64,000 bases of DNA from Euryodendron excelsum (lineage: Eukaryota > Streptophyta > Magnoliopsida > Ericales > Pentaphylacaceae), in contig CM065387.1 of assembly GCA_033060915.1 (NCBI GenBank), positions 27,520,001 to 27,584,000 on the forward strand, written 5' to 3'. The position numbers and the translations under genes are program-made. Every line of letters begins with the position of its first letter. The first letter of the stretch is position 1. Shown piece after piece: positions 25,178 to 36,400 of the stretch. The notes beneath the pieces were generated by a model. The model did no database searches, had not been told where the DNA came from, and worked only from the letters and a program-made list of their open reading frames with translations.

Positions 25178-25674
25178 GCGTTGTATCAGAGCAATAGGTT
25201 AACACCATAAGATAGAGTCATATCTAGATAGAATTCTAGGTTTGACTTAAACATGTGTACTATGTGTATGTATATGTAAGCTATGTGTATATTGACGTGC
25301 CAAGGTATATTACGTGTGGTAATGTTATGTTTCATGCTTGACCGTTTGTTTGTGTACGTATATATAGTACCTTGCCAAGTGGGAGGGGTCGTAGAGGAGC
25401 TAGAGAGCTCGAGGGTCAAGTAAGTCTTATTGAGAGGATCTTGGCCGAGCTTTTGCACTTACCTTGGGAAACACGCCAGCCATCAACTCTATAGTGTCAG
25501 GTATAATTCCTATTTGTGGTCGACCTACACCCATTCGGATTTCGGAGTGGGTTATTTGCGTTGTGTCTCTTTGCTCGACACTTGACAGGAACTAGTAAAT
25601 CTTATACCCTTAGGAATGCACCACTTTGATGTCATCTTATGAATGGATTGGTTAAGTTCAATCGTTGCTACAAG
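25178..25674 (+). pseudogene. Element C internal remnant, ends in protease-like sequence
   Basis: Only about 500 bases remain between the primer site and 3' LTR sequence. Near 25600-25660 the frame reads LIPLGMHHFDVIL, a stop, then MDWLSS, closely matching the retropepsin end (DVILGMDWL) of gypsy polyproteins. Almost all of gag-pol is deleted, and the break joins straight into LTR sequence. Confidence 0.65.
25181..25192 (+). other. Element C primer-binding site
   Basis: TTGTATCAGAGC lies three bases after the LTR end and differs at one position from the initiator tRNA-Met site used by element B. Confidence 0.7.
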
Positions 25675-26589
25675 TGCCCAAATTTGCCTGACGTTTGAAC
25701 GCCTGAATTTGGCGTTCGAACGGCCGAGACGTGTATTTTCATTTTTGGCCATTTTTGCCTTGGCATTCGAACTCTAGTTTTAGGCGTTCGAAAGGCCCAA
25801 GGCATGTATTTTCATTTTTGGCCATTTTTGCCTTGGCGTTCGAACTCCAAGTTTAGCTTTTGAACTCCAGCGTTCGAACTCCAATTTTAGTATTTGAATG
25901 GCCTAGCCAGCTTCAACACTATTTAGTAAAATGGGCATAACTTTCTTTAAAAAACTTAAATTGATGCACCGTTTAGAGCATTAGAAAGTAGACTCCTAGA
26001 CCTTTATATCTATATAAAGTGGGTATTCTAATTCATTATAGATTGGGAGATATGGAATTTTGAAGTTGACCCAAAATTTTTGCCAACGACATTGTTTTCC
26101 AAAATTTTAGTCTATTTTTCAGGGGACATAACTTCTACATCCGAAATGTATTTTCGACTCATGACTTATCAAATTAAAAGTCTTTAAGTCTATTTTCAAA
26201 TGAAATTGACATAGAATGTAGGCTCATTATCCTAATATGATTGAGATGTAATGAAAGAGCTAGTGTTTAGAGACTCATGTTTCAAAACTCAACTTTTATA
26301 GAGATGAGTAACGATATGCTATGAGTAAAACTCTATTACTTTCTAAATGTTTTAAGTTCAACTCCATATCATGCAATGTTTTCCATATGTGTTTCCATGC
26401 ATTAATGATTATGTTTATATATAAATGTCATACCTTTAAAGGCATGCAAGTTATATTTATGTTATGAATTTAAAACCATGGCCTAGAATGCTTACATGAA
26501 AGAGATGTAACAATTTTCCACTGTATGGTGCCAACTTCAGGTCTTTTGTGACAAGACCTTAAACTTGCAATGATTGTCCTAGGGTAGGG
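25675..26589 (+). mobile_element. Element C 3' LTR, first segment (5' truncated)
   Basis: It matches the 5' LTR from about 22326, so the first 650 bases of this LTR were lost with the internal region. It contains an extra local duplication of the ATTTTTGGCCATTTTTGCC block near 25735-25850. Unit A1 interrupts it after TAGGG at 26585-26589. Confidence 0.7.
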
Positions 26590-26830
26590 TGTAAGCACCC
26601 CATTTTTGACCGCTCGGCAATCTACACTCCATCCAGACTTGTTTTCAAGTCATTGTGGGCATATTCCAATCAAAACCAATTCTCTAGGTCCAAATTTCGT
26701 CTTTCCATCACTTCGCGGGCCTATCAGGCCCAAATAGAGGCAAAATGACCAAAATGCCCTTAGGGGGCATTGACCTTTCCTTTCCAATTCTAATCCCTCT
26801 CTCGAGACAGTTTATTCCTCGAGACGGTCC

Positions 26831-27388
26831 GAGTAGCGAAACTACTCACAAAACCGTTAAGAGTAGCGGAAATACTCACAAATAGGTCGATATAGGGAAT
26901 TGGCAACAAACCCCTGTGTCACGATGACCGCCGTTAGAGTGGCGGAAACACTCACAATCTAAGCACGTCTCTTCGGAGACGGTAAGACCCCTTTCCAATC
27001 CCTCTCTCGAGACAGTTTATTCATCGAGACGGTTCCAATCCAGGCACGTCTCTTCGGAGACGATAAGACCCCTTTTCAAACCCCTCTCTCGAGACAGTTT
27101 ATTCCTCGAGACGGTCCGAGTAGCGAAACTACTCACCAAACCGTTAGAGTAGCGAAAATACTCACAAAGCCGTTAGAGTAGCGGAAATACTCACAAAGCC
27201 GTTAGAGTAGCAGAAATACTCACAAAGCCATTAGAGTAGCGGAAATACTCACAAATCATCAGCCCCGTCCGAGTAGCGGAAATACTCACAAATCATCAAC
27301 CCCGTCCGAGTAGCGGAAATACTCCCAAATCATCAACCCCGTCCGAGTAGCGGAAATACTCACACTGTTAGAGTGACGGAAACACTCA
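26831..27388. repeat. Hairpin arrays in A1 (GAGTA...TACTC family and TTCG tetraloops)
   Basis: About twelve short inverted repeats: three at 26831-26847, 26861-26877 and 26937-26953, then nine between 27117 and 27388. Stems are GAGTAG/CTACTC, GAGTA/TACTC or GAGTG/CACTC around loops such as GCGGAAA. Two perfect CGTCTC-TTCG-GAGACG hairpins lie at 26966-26981 and 27047-27062. Confidence 0.8.
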
Positions 27389-28319
27389 AAATCTAGGTCA
27401 ACACCAGTGTCTGTTAGCCCACTTTGGTGAAAAATGTCCAAATTGTCCTGTGGACATTTTTCGAGACTTTCCGGTCAAGATGACCATTTTGCCCCTAGAC
27501 ATCCGAACGCTCCAGGAACCACACCGGCTCTGGGTATCAAACCGGTAATGTCCCAAGAGTACTTTTTGTAGTGTTCTCAACCTTCCTTTACCTTTCCGGA
27601 TTATTCTGAGTCAGTTCCGGCCAACCCGGCACAAAATGATCGTTTTGCCCCTGGAGGGCCGGTCTCCTTTTTCGACCACATCGGCTCTGGGTATCAAACC
27701 GGTAACCTCCTGAGACTATTTTTATAGTAATCTCAACTCCCCTTTACCTTTCCGGATCATTCCGAATCAGTCCCGACAAACCCGGTACAAAATGACCGTT
27801 TTGCCCCTGGTGGGCCGGTCTCCTTTTCTGACCACGCCGGCTCTGGGAATCAAACCAGCAACCTCTAGGAACATTCTAAATAATGTTTCCAGATCCCAAG
27901 TCTTCTCCTGGGACAGTCCGAGTTTGTCCCGGCAGTTTCCCGGTCCGATTGATCGTTTTGCCCCTAAGGGCCCGGTCAACCTTTCCGACCCATTTTGTCC
28001 TCGCTTTTCAAGTCAAATACCTCTAGGACACTATTTTAAGTGTTCCTGCTCCTTTTTGACCTTCCGGGTCATTCCCGGCTCCCTCAAATCATTCCCGGAC
28101 TTTCCGGAGTCACTCCTAGTGAAGCCAAGCTAAAAATTGCATGGTAGTCACTAGTACAGGCGCCCAAATCTAGTCAAAGATACGTTGCTTGCCAACTTAT
28201 AAAGTTTCCTAAGTGGCTGGAGCCACTAGTAGTGGCGCCAAGCTAAGAATTGGCCTGGCGCCACCAGGAGCAATTTTGCCCTGGCGCCACTGCAACAAGC
28301 GCCAGGTTTGTCCAACTTC

Positions 28320-28327
28320 TATAAATA
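28320..28327 (+). promoter_or_regulatory. Internal TATA box of A1
   Basis: TATAAATA followed by CAGAGCCTC, about 1.73 kb from the unit start. The same context occurs in A2 (reverse, 36019-36026), A3 (38825-38832) and A4 (61293-61300). It is the likely U3/R core promoter of the LTR. Confidence 0.7.
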
Positions 28328-28939
28328 CAGAGCCTCATTCAACGTGAAAGGGGTCTGCAAACTTAACCTAAGAATCCTATATTTTGATATACAGAGCTTG
28401 AGCACCTCCTACACCCTAGCCTCCCTAGGTTTTCCAAACCCTAGCCACTCTACACAAACCCTAGCCTCCTATACACTTATACACTCCCCTATACACTCAT
28501 ACACTAGCTTTCAACCATCCTTTGAAGACTTGAAGAGCTACCATCTAAAGGTTGAAGACAATCCTTGAAGGTCGAAGAAGAAGATCAAGACGAAGACCGA
28601 AAATTGAAGACTGCACGGCGCGCAAAATAAACAAGACATACGGTAGGCTCCCTATTTAAATTTTCGCACTTCCCCCCTCTCTCTTCTCTCTCCTAACCCA
28701 CTTGGGTTTTCTCTATTTTAATCCCCCATCTCTTTCCCGCCCTTTCTTTGCATGCTTGAAATAAGGGGATTCCCGGTCCATGTGTAGGATTGGGCTATTG
28801 TAGAGTCATCGTGTCGGGGGCTTTCTTCTAGTCTAACCAAAGACCACATGGGTCCGGCACCCTTGATTATGTGGTGAAGCCTTAACCTTGTATGTTCACG
28901 ACCCCAAATTGCATTGTGCATATAATAATCTTGCATCTT

Positions 28940-31075
28940 CCAAAATTCGTTTTCAAACTCGTTTTCAAAATCGTTTTCAAACTTGTTTTCAAAATTGCAT
29001 CAAAATCTCTTTTTCAAAAACTTGTTTTCAAAATCACAATCCTAGGGTGATTCTAGCCTTTCCATGGCTAGGGTTGCTTTAGGAAAGTGTTACATTTAAA
29101 GTGACCAATATGGTCCATATTTTCAAAATCTTGTTGATTTTCAAAACCGCTTTCCTAAAGTGGTTCTAGCCCCCTTATGGTTAGAATTGCTTTAGGAAAG
29201 TGAGACATTTTCATACTTTCCAAAAAACTCTCTCTTCAAAGATCTCTTCCTAAAAATTTCTTTTTCAACATACTTTCCTAAAACTCTCATCTTCAAAATC
29301 GTTTTCAAAAACTCCTTCTCAAAATCTGTTTTTCAAAACTCTCTTTTTCAACTCCTCTCCAAAATCTTTTCTTCAAAATCCACTTTCTAAAAACGTTCCC
29401 CACAACTCTTTCCAAAAACTCCTCAAAATTTTTCTTCTAGAAACTCTCTTCTAGGATCTTCTTTTCAAAATCTACTTTTCTAAAAACACACATTCCAAAA
29501 CTCCTTCTCTTTAAAATCTTTTTTCAAAAACTCCCTCTTCAAATTCACTTTCCAAAAGTTCCTCCCTATGATTCCCTTCTAGAAAACCTTCGTTTCCAAA
29601 AACGCACTTTCTAAAAATCCCTTTTCCTTAGAGCCCAAATCAAGCCTTAGAGTCCACAATTAGGAAACCCTAATTTTCTTTTTAAAAACATGATTTTCAA
29701 ACTTTGCCCCAAACCTAGGTTTCCAAAACCTCATGTTTTCACATAAAAAATATACATGTTTCCAAAACCTATTTTCTACGTCAAAACTATGGTTTTTCAA
29801 ATCTAGGGTTTCTAAATCCTCCCTTTCCAAATCCTTGCCAAATCAAATCTTCCCTTTAGGAAACAAAATCAAACATTTGCTTTAGAAAACCAAATCCAAT
29901 CTCCCCGTTTAGGAAACTAGATCCTATCCTCCGTTTTTGGAAACGAAATCAAACCTTCCCTTTTAGAAATAAAATCCAATCCTTTCCTAATCTGACTTTT
30001 TTCTTAATTCAAATCCTTCCTAAACTTCCACTTTCCTAAACCCTAAGTTTCCAAAAACTTGAACATAAAAATCTTTCCTAATTCAAGCTTTTAAACCTTT
30101 CCTAAATTCAAAGCTTTCTTAATTTCAAGATTTTCTAAAACTCTAAAACTTTCTAAAATCTTAAATCTTTCTAAACTCTAAAACTTTCTAAATCCTAAAC
30201 TTTCCAAATTTCAAATCTTTTCAAATCCAAAGTTTCCTAAATTTAAAACTTTCTTAAGTTAAATCTTTCTAAACTTCCAAGCTTTCTAAATTCTAAATCT
30301 TTCCAAAACTTCAACATCTTTCCAAATCCAAAACTTTCTTATTTTCAAAACTTCCTTATTTTCAAAACCTTTCTTAAAATGGAGCTTTCTTAATTCAAAA
30401 CTTTCTAAACTCAAAGCTTTCTTAATTCAAAACTTTCTCTTTCTTAATTCAAACATTTCCTAAGTTGAAAACTTCCCTTTTTTCAAACCTTTCCAAAAAC
30501 GAAACTTTCCAATTTTCAAAACTTCCCTATTTCAAAACTTTCTAAATTCAAAACTTTCCAATTTTCAAAACTTCCTAATTTCAAAACCTTTCCTAAAACA
30601 ACACTTTCCTAAGTTGAAACTTTCTTAAACCTAAACCTTTCCTAATTCAAAACTTTCCAAAAATGAAACTTTCCTAAACTCAAAACATTTCTAAATTCAA
30701 TACTTTCCCATTTCAAAACTTTCCAAAAATAAAACTTTCCAAAAATAACACTTTCTTGATTCGAAACTTTCCTAATCCAAATCTTTCCTAAATTCCAAGT
30801 TTCCAAATCTTTCCAAATCTTCCAAATCCAACATTCCAATCCAATCTTTCTTAATCTCAAGTCTTTCCTAGGTCTCCTATCTTTCCTAAGTCTAGGTTTC
30901 CTAAACCTCCATCTTTCCACAACCAAGTCTTTCCAAAATCAATCTTTCCAAAGCAAGTCCAATCTTCTCAATTTCAATTTCCAATCTCCTCTCCTAATTT
31001 CAAATCAAATCCAATTTTCAATTCAATCTCTTTCTTCCAATCCAATCTCTCTCTTCAAATCAATCTCTTTTCAAT
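28940..31075. repeat. G-poor degenerate TTTCCTAAATTCAAAAC tract of A1
   Basis: About 2.1 kb of degenerate 10-17-base motifs (AAACTTTCCAAATTC and similar) with very little G on the + strand. Much of the length difference between family members lies here: the tract is shorter in A2 and A3. No coding potential. Confidence 0.75.
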
Positions 31076-31923
31076 CGGACTCCGGTCCGAACTACGACTG
31101 ACCTGATTCCCCCAAAGGGATACGTAGGCAACCTTCATAGGTGCGGTCACAACATTTTTCAAACTTTCAATTCCACCCTCATGGGTGCGGTTTCCAAAAT
31201 CTTTTCAAATCTCAAATTCCAATCTATTTTCAAAATTCCAATTTCAAAATTTCTATTTTCAAATTTCTACTTTCAATTTTCAAACTTTCCAATTTCGATT
31301 CCATCTCTTCAAATCTATTTTCAAATCAAATCAATCTTTTTCCAAATCTATTTTTCAATTCTTTTCTATTGCACTTGCATGTCATGCATCATGTTAGTTT
31401 CTTTTCAAGCATTATTTTTCTAAAGTGGATAGGGTTGAACACATGTTGATTAAAAACTCTCATAGGTAAATCTGGGGTAGATTGACATGTAGGTACCGAA
31501 AGGGCGGGGTAGGGTGATAGCTTAGTGCGTCTTCCCTACACGTAACCAACCTCTGAACTTAGGATCACTGATTTCAAAGGCCAAAAGGAGTTATTTTTCT
31601 AAAAAGGGCTAAATGTTTTCCAAAGGTTGCCAAACAACCTGTTTTTCTTAAAAACCTTCTCTTGAGGTGATCTTTTCAAAATCGTTTTTCAAAAACGCTA
31701 AGTGTAGTTTTCGGATTATGCTTAGTTTTTAGGTGACCTAACTCACCTTAATCAAGTTAGGTGGCGACTCCGAATCTTTTTCAGAAGCCCTTTATTCAAA
31801 CCAATTTTTCAATTCAAACCTAGTCGCACTCATTCTTCTAGGAGGGTGAGTTCTAACGAGAGAGTACAGTATTTTTCCCACTTATGTGAGTATTCCTCGA
31901 GTACAAAAAATCTGGGTGCGACA

Positions 31924-33474
31924 TAGGGGACGTGAAATAAACTATCGGCATATAAGGTCTTTTCGTGACGAGGCCTTAAACTAGCCTAATAGTCCTAGGG
32001 TAGGGGATGTGAAATAAATTATGCTAGTCCTACGATGGGGGACATGAAATAAACTATCGATATGTAAGGTCTCTTCGTGGCGAGACTTTAATCTAGCCTA
32101 GTAGTCCTAGGGTAAGGGATGTGAAATAAACTATGCTAGTCCTAGGATAGGGGATGTGAAATAAACTATCGACATGTAAGATCTTTTCGTGGAGAGACTT
32201 TAATCTAGCCCGATAGTCCTAGGATGGGGGACGTGAAATAAACTATCAACATGTAAGGTCTTTCGTGGCAAGACCCTAAACTAGCAATTATGGTCCTACG
32301 GTAGGGATATGAAACAAATTATTGCCATGTTTGGGATACGTCCCACTACCTAAAGAGCCATATGTGTGACATTTAAGGTTACTAATGTGGAGTCTAGCTC
32401 TGACATCGAGTTGTAGCAGATTATGTTTTAAAATGAGAACGATGATATATTTTAAATATTTATGGTAAGCTATGCTATGTTTTATTAAGAACAAGATATG
32501 TTGCATCTCTCTCTTATGGGATTATGATTAAAGCACTCTATGTTGTTAATGATTGGGTGAAGTTCTTAATAACTGAGCATAGCTCTTATGATTGGATAAA
32601 AGAGCCTATGTGTGACTTTATGGTTATAATAATCGAGCCTAGCTCTTATGATTTGCTCAAAGAGCCTATGTGTGACCTTTATGGTTATAATAACCGAGTC
32701 TTGCTCTTATGATTGGTTTTAAGAGCCCCATATGTGACCTTTATAGTTGCTAATGACTGAGCGTAGTTCTTAATGACTAAGCCTAGTTCTCATGTTTGAG
32801 CCCTACTCTTATGATTGGCTTAAAGCACTCTATGTCCTAATAAACTGAGCGTTGCTCTTAATGACTGAACCTAACTCTTAATGACTGAGCCTAGCTCTTA
32901 TGACTGGCCTAAAGAGCCTTATGTGTAACCCTTGTGGTTACTATGATGCCCAATACCAAAAAGACCTCTTAAATGGGGTGAAGTGAGGGATATGTTGGCC
33001 TGAAAAGTACTATGTGTGACCTTTATGGTTACTGATGCGGAGCCTAGCCCTAATGTAAAGACATGACACCCTTATGTTCTAGAACGAGAAATATGCTTTA
33101 TTCAAATACTCCACGACAAGTTACATATGTTTTTACAAGCATTAATGTCACGACATATCTCTCCTTTTACGATATTACGATATGCCTTACAGTACTATGA
33201 CATGGAATGCTTATAATAAGCTACGTTATGCCATACATGATCATGTTACGTTTTGCATCTCACCCCCATGATACTATGTCCGAAATGTCTCACATGTCAT
33301 TATGAAAGCTTACGATAAAATGTTTCAATACGATGCTTGCACTTCTTATGCTACCTATGTTTCCAAAACTACGCTTTATGTGTTCCCAAGAGTGATGATA
33401 ATTGATGTGTCTAATGTTATCAAACGAGCTAAGATATACTTTTATGCTATGTCATAGTCTACACGTCTCTCGCT
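31924..33474 (+). mobile_element. Element C 3' LTR, second segment
   Basis: It resumes after A1 with the duplicated TAGGG (31924-31928) and follows the 5' LTR through both subrepeat arrays. Unit A2 interrupts it after TCGCT at 33470-33474. Confidence 0.75.
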
Positions 33475-36400
33475 TGTCGCGCCCAGATTTTTCCCACTCG
33501 AGGAATACACACATAAGCAGGAGAAATATTGTACTCTCTCGTTAGAACTCACCCTCCTAGAAGAATGAGTGTGACTAGGTTTGAATTGAAAATTAATTTG
33601 AATAAAGGGCTTTTGGAAAATAATTCAGAGCCGTCACCTAACTTGATTAAGGTGAGTTAGGTCACCTAAAAAACTAAGCATAATCTGAAGACTACCCTTA
33701 GGGTTTTTGAAAACAATTTTAAAAATACTTCCTTAAGAGAGGATTTTTAAGAAAACAGGTTGTTTGGCAACCTTTGAAAATATGTAACCCCTTTTTTTAA
33801 AAATAACTCCATTTTGGTCTTTCGAAAACAGTGATTCTAAGTTCGTAGGTTGGTTACGTGTAGGGAAGATGCACTAAGCTATCACCCTACCCTACCTTTG
33901 TTGTACCTACATTTCTATTCACCCTAGATTCACTCATTAAAGTTTTCAATTAATATATGTCCAAAACTATCCACTTCGAAAAGAAAGTTTAAAAGAAATT
34001 TAAAGAAAGATTGGATTTAGGAAAAGTTCGAATCAGGAAAGTTCCGTTTTAGGAAAGTTTCATTTTGGGAAGGATTTTGAATTAGGAAAGTTTCATTTTA
34101 GTAAAGATTTCAAATTAGGAAAGTTTTGATTTGGGAATGTTTTGAAATAGGAAAGTTTTGAAAAATGAAAAGTTTGATTTAAGAAAGAATTGAAAGTTGG
34201 AAAGTTTAGAATTTAGAAAGTTTAGACTTAAAAAGCTTTTGGATTTGGAAAGTTTTAATTTAAGAAATGTTTCGTTTTTAGAAAGTATTGACTTAAGAAA
34301 GTTTTGGATTTGGAAAGATTTGAAATTTGGGGGAGGTATGGAATTAGGAAATGTTTGAATTAAGAAGATTAAGAAGCTTAAAGTTTAAGGAAAGATTTGA
34401 AAGTTTAAGTTTTGGACACTTAAACTTTAGGAAGGTATGAGATTACAAAGGATTTGAATTTAGGAAAGATTTGGATTTTGTTTCTAGGAAAGAGATGATT
34501 TGATTTTGTTTCCAAAAATGGAGGATTGGATCTAGTTTCCTAAGTGGAGAGATTGGATTTGCTTTCCTGAATGGAAGATTGCATTTGACATGAAATTAGA
34601 AAGATGAGGTTTTAGAAATCCTAGATTTGGAAGACTATAGTTTTGATGTAAAAAATAGGTTTTGGAAACTTATGATCTAGGTTTTGAGGCAAGATTGGGA
34701 ATCAAGTTTTAAAAAAGGAAATTAGGGTTTCCTAATCATTGGCTCTAAGGCTTGACTTAGACTCTAAGAAAAGAGAATTTGGAAAGAGTTTTTAGAAAGA
34801 AAAGGTTTTTGGAAGAAGATCTTAAAAAGGAGTTTTTGGAAACTGAATTTTGAAAAGAGAGTTTTTGGAAAGGAATTTCGAAAAGAGTTTTTGGGAAGGA
34901 AACTTAGGTAGCGTTTTTAGAAATTGAATTTTGAAGAGAGTGTTTTGGAGAGGAATTTAAAAAAAAAAGGTTTTAGAAAATAGATTTTTTTAAAGAGAGT
35001 TTTGAGAAAGCAATTTTGGAAAGGAATTTTAAAAATGTGATTGGAGAGAATCTCTACAAAGTGTATTGGAGAAGAGATTTTTTAGAAAGAGAGATTTGAA
35101 AAGAGAGTTTTTAGAAAGTCCGTAAAAATATCTCACTTTCCTAAAACGATTCTAACCATAAGAAGGCTAGAGCCACTCTAAGATAGTGGTTTTGAAAACA
35201 ATAAGGATTTAAAAATATGGACTATATTGATCACTTTAAATGTAACACTTTCCTAAAGCAACCTTAGCCATAGAAAGGGTAGAATCACCTTAGGATTGTG
35301 ATTTTGAAAACAAATTTTGAAGAAGAAAATTTTAATGCAAGTTTGAAAACAATTTTAATGCAAGTTTTGAAAACAAGTTGAAAAACAAATTTTGGAGGAA
35401 TGCAAGATCATGATATGCACAATGCAAGTTGGGGTCGTGAACATACAAGGTTAAAGGCTTCACCACATAATCAAGGGTGCCACATGGTCTCCGGTTAGCC
35501 TAAAGGAAAGCCCTCGACATGGTGACTTTCAATAGCCTATTCCTACACATAGACCGGGAAGTCCCTTGTTTCAAGCATGCAAGAGGGGGGGGGGGGGAAG
35601 AAGATGGGAGATTAAAATAGAAAAAAACCCAAGTGGGTTCAGAGAGAGAAGAGAGAGGCGAGAATTGCGTAAACATAAACAGGAAGCCTACCTTGTGTCT
35701 TATTTTATTTGCTTTGCTTTATGCACTTTGCTTCTTCTTGCTTTACTTCGGTCTTCGCGTTAATCTTCAAGAGCTTGCTCGGATCTTCAAAAACTTCAAA
35801 GTTGTGGCACTTCAAGTCTTCAATGGAGGCTTTAGAGGCTAGTGTAGGAGTGTATAGGAGTGTATGTGAGTGTATGAGAGCTAGGGTTTGAGTATGGAGG
35901 CTAGGGTTTTGAAAACCTAAAGAAGACTAGGGTTTGAGGAGGCTACGAGCTCTGTGTATCGAAGAGGAGAGTTTTTAGATTGAGTTTGAGGACCCTTTTC
36001 ACGCTAGAGGAGGCTCTGTATTTATAGAGAGAGGAATGACCTAGCGCTTGTTATAGTGGCACCAAGCAAAAAAAACCCTTCTAGCACCACTAGGAGTGGG
36101 GCCAGGCCAAAATTTGGGTGGCGCCAAGCCACTTAGGAAAGTTTTAAGGTTGGAAAGTAATGTATCTTCAGAAGATTTGGGCTTCTAAACTAGTGACTAC
36201 CATGCAATTTTTAGCCTGACTTCACTATGAGTGACTTCGGAAGGTCTGGGAATGATTTGAAAGGTCGGGAATGTCCCGGAAGGCCGAAAAACCTCTGAAA
36301 CAGTGTCTCAGGGGTAATAGACTTGAAAAATGATGACAAGATTTGTTGGAAGGGTTAACTGGGCCATTAGGGGCTAAACGGTCAATCGGGTCAGAAAGTT

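Larger units (their letters stand above)
26590..31923 (+). mobile_element. A1: complete family A unit, 5.3 kb, probable solo LTR
   Basis: TGTAAGCACCCCATTTTTG at the start, TCTGGGTGCGACA at the end, and perfect TAGGG duplications (26585-26589, 31924-31928). These are TG/CA termini with a 5-bp duplication, the mark of retroviral-type integrase. In order it holds a hairpin-rich region (26831-27388), imperfect ~150-bp repeats with the TGACC...TTTTGCCCC motif (27420-27980), a GGCGCC-rich stretch (28210-28310), a TATA box (28320), telo-box-like motifs (28436, 28456), a splice-donor-like site (28633), a G-poor tract (28940-31075), and a conserved block (31075-31140). There is no coding region, primer site or second LTR. 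Confidence 0.75.

Noticed and set aside
27117..27388. Regular short repeats that look like a CRISPR array
   Set aside because: The repeats are hairpins with similar, not unique, spacers, inside a plant LTR; there are no cas genes.
31141..31449. Overlapping Phe/Lys/Ser-rich ORFs in the G-poor tract and similar ones at 6039, 6545, 30642, 40719 and 62179
   Set aside because: Composition artefacts of G-depleted repeats that lack stop codons by chance; no conserved protein features.
26590..31923. Family A as a DNA transposon with inverted terminal repeats
   Set aside because: TG/CA ends, constant 5-bp duplications and a polypurine tract before the related F LTR fit LTR elements better, despite the extended inverted ends.
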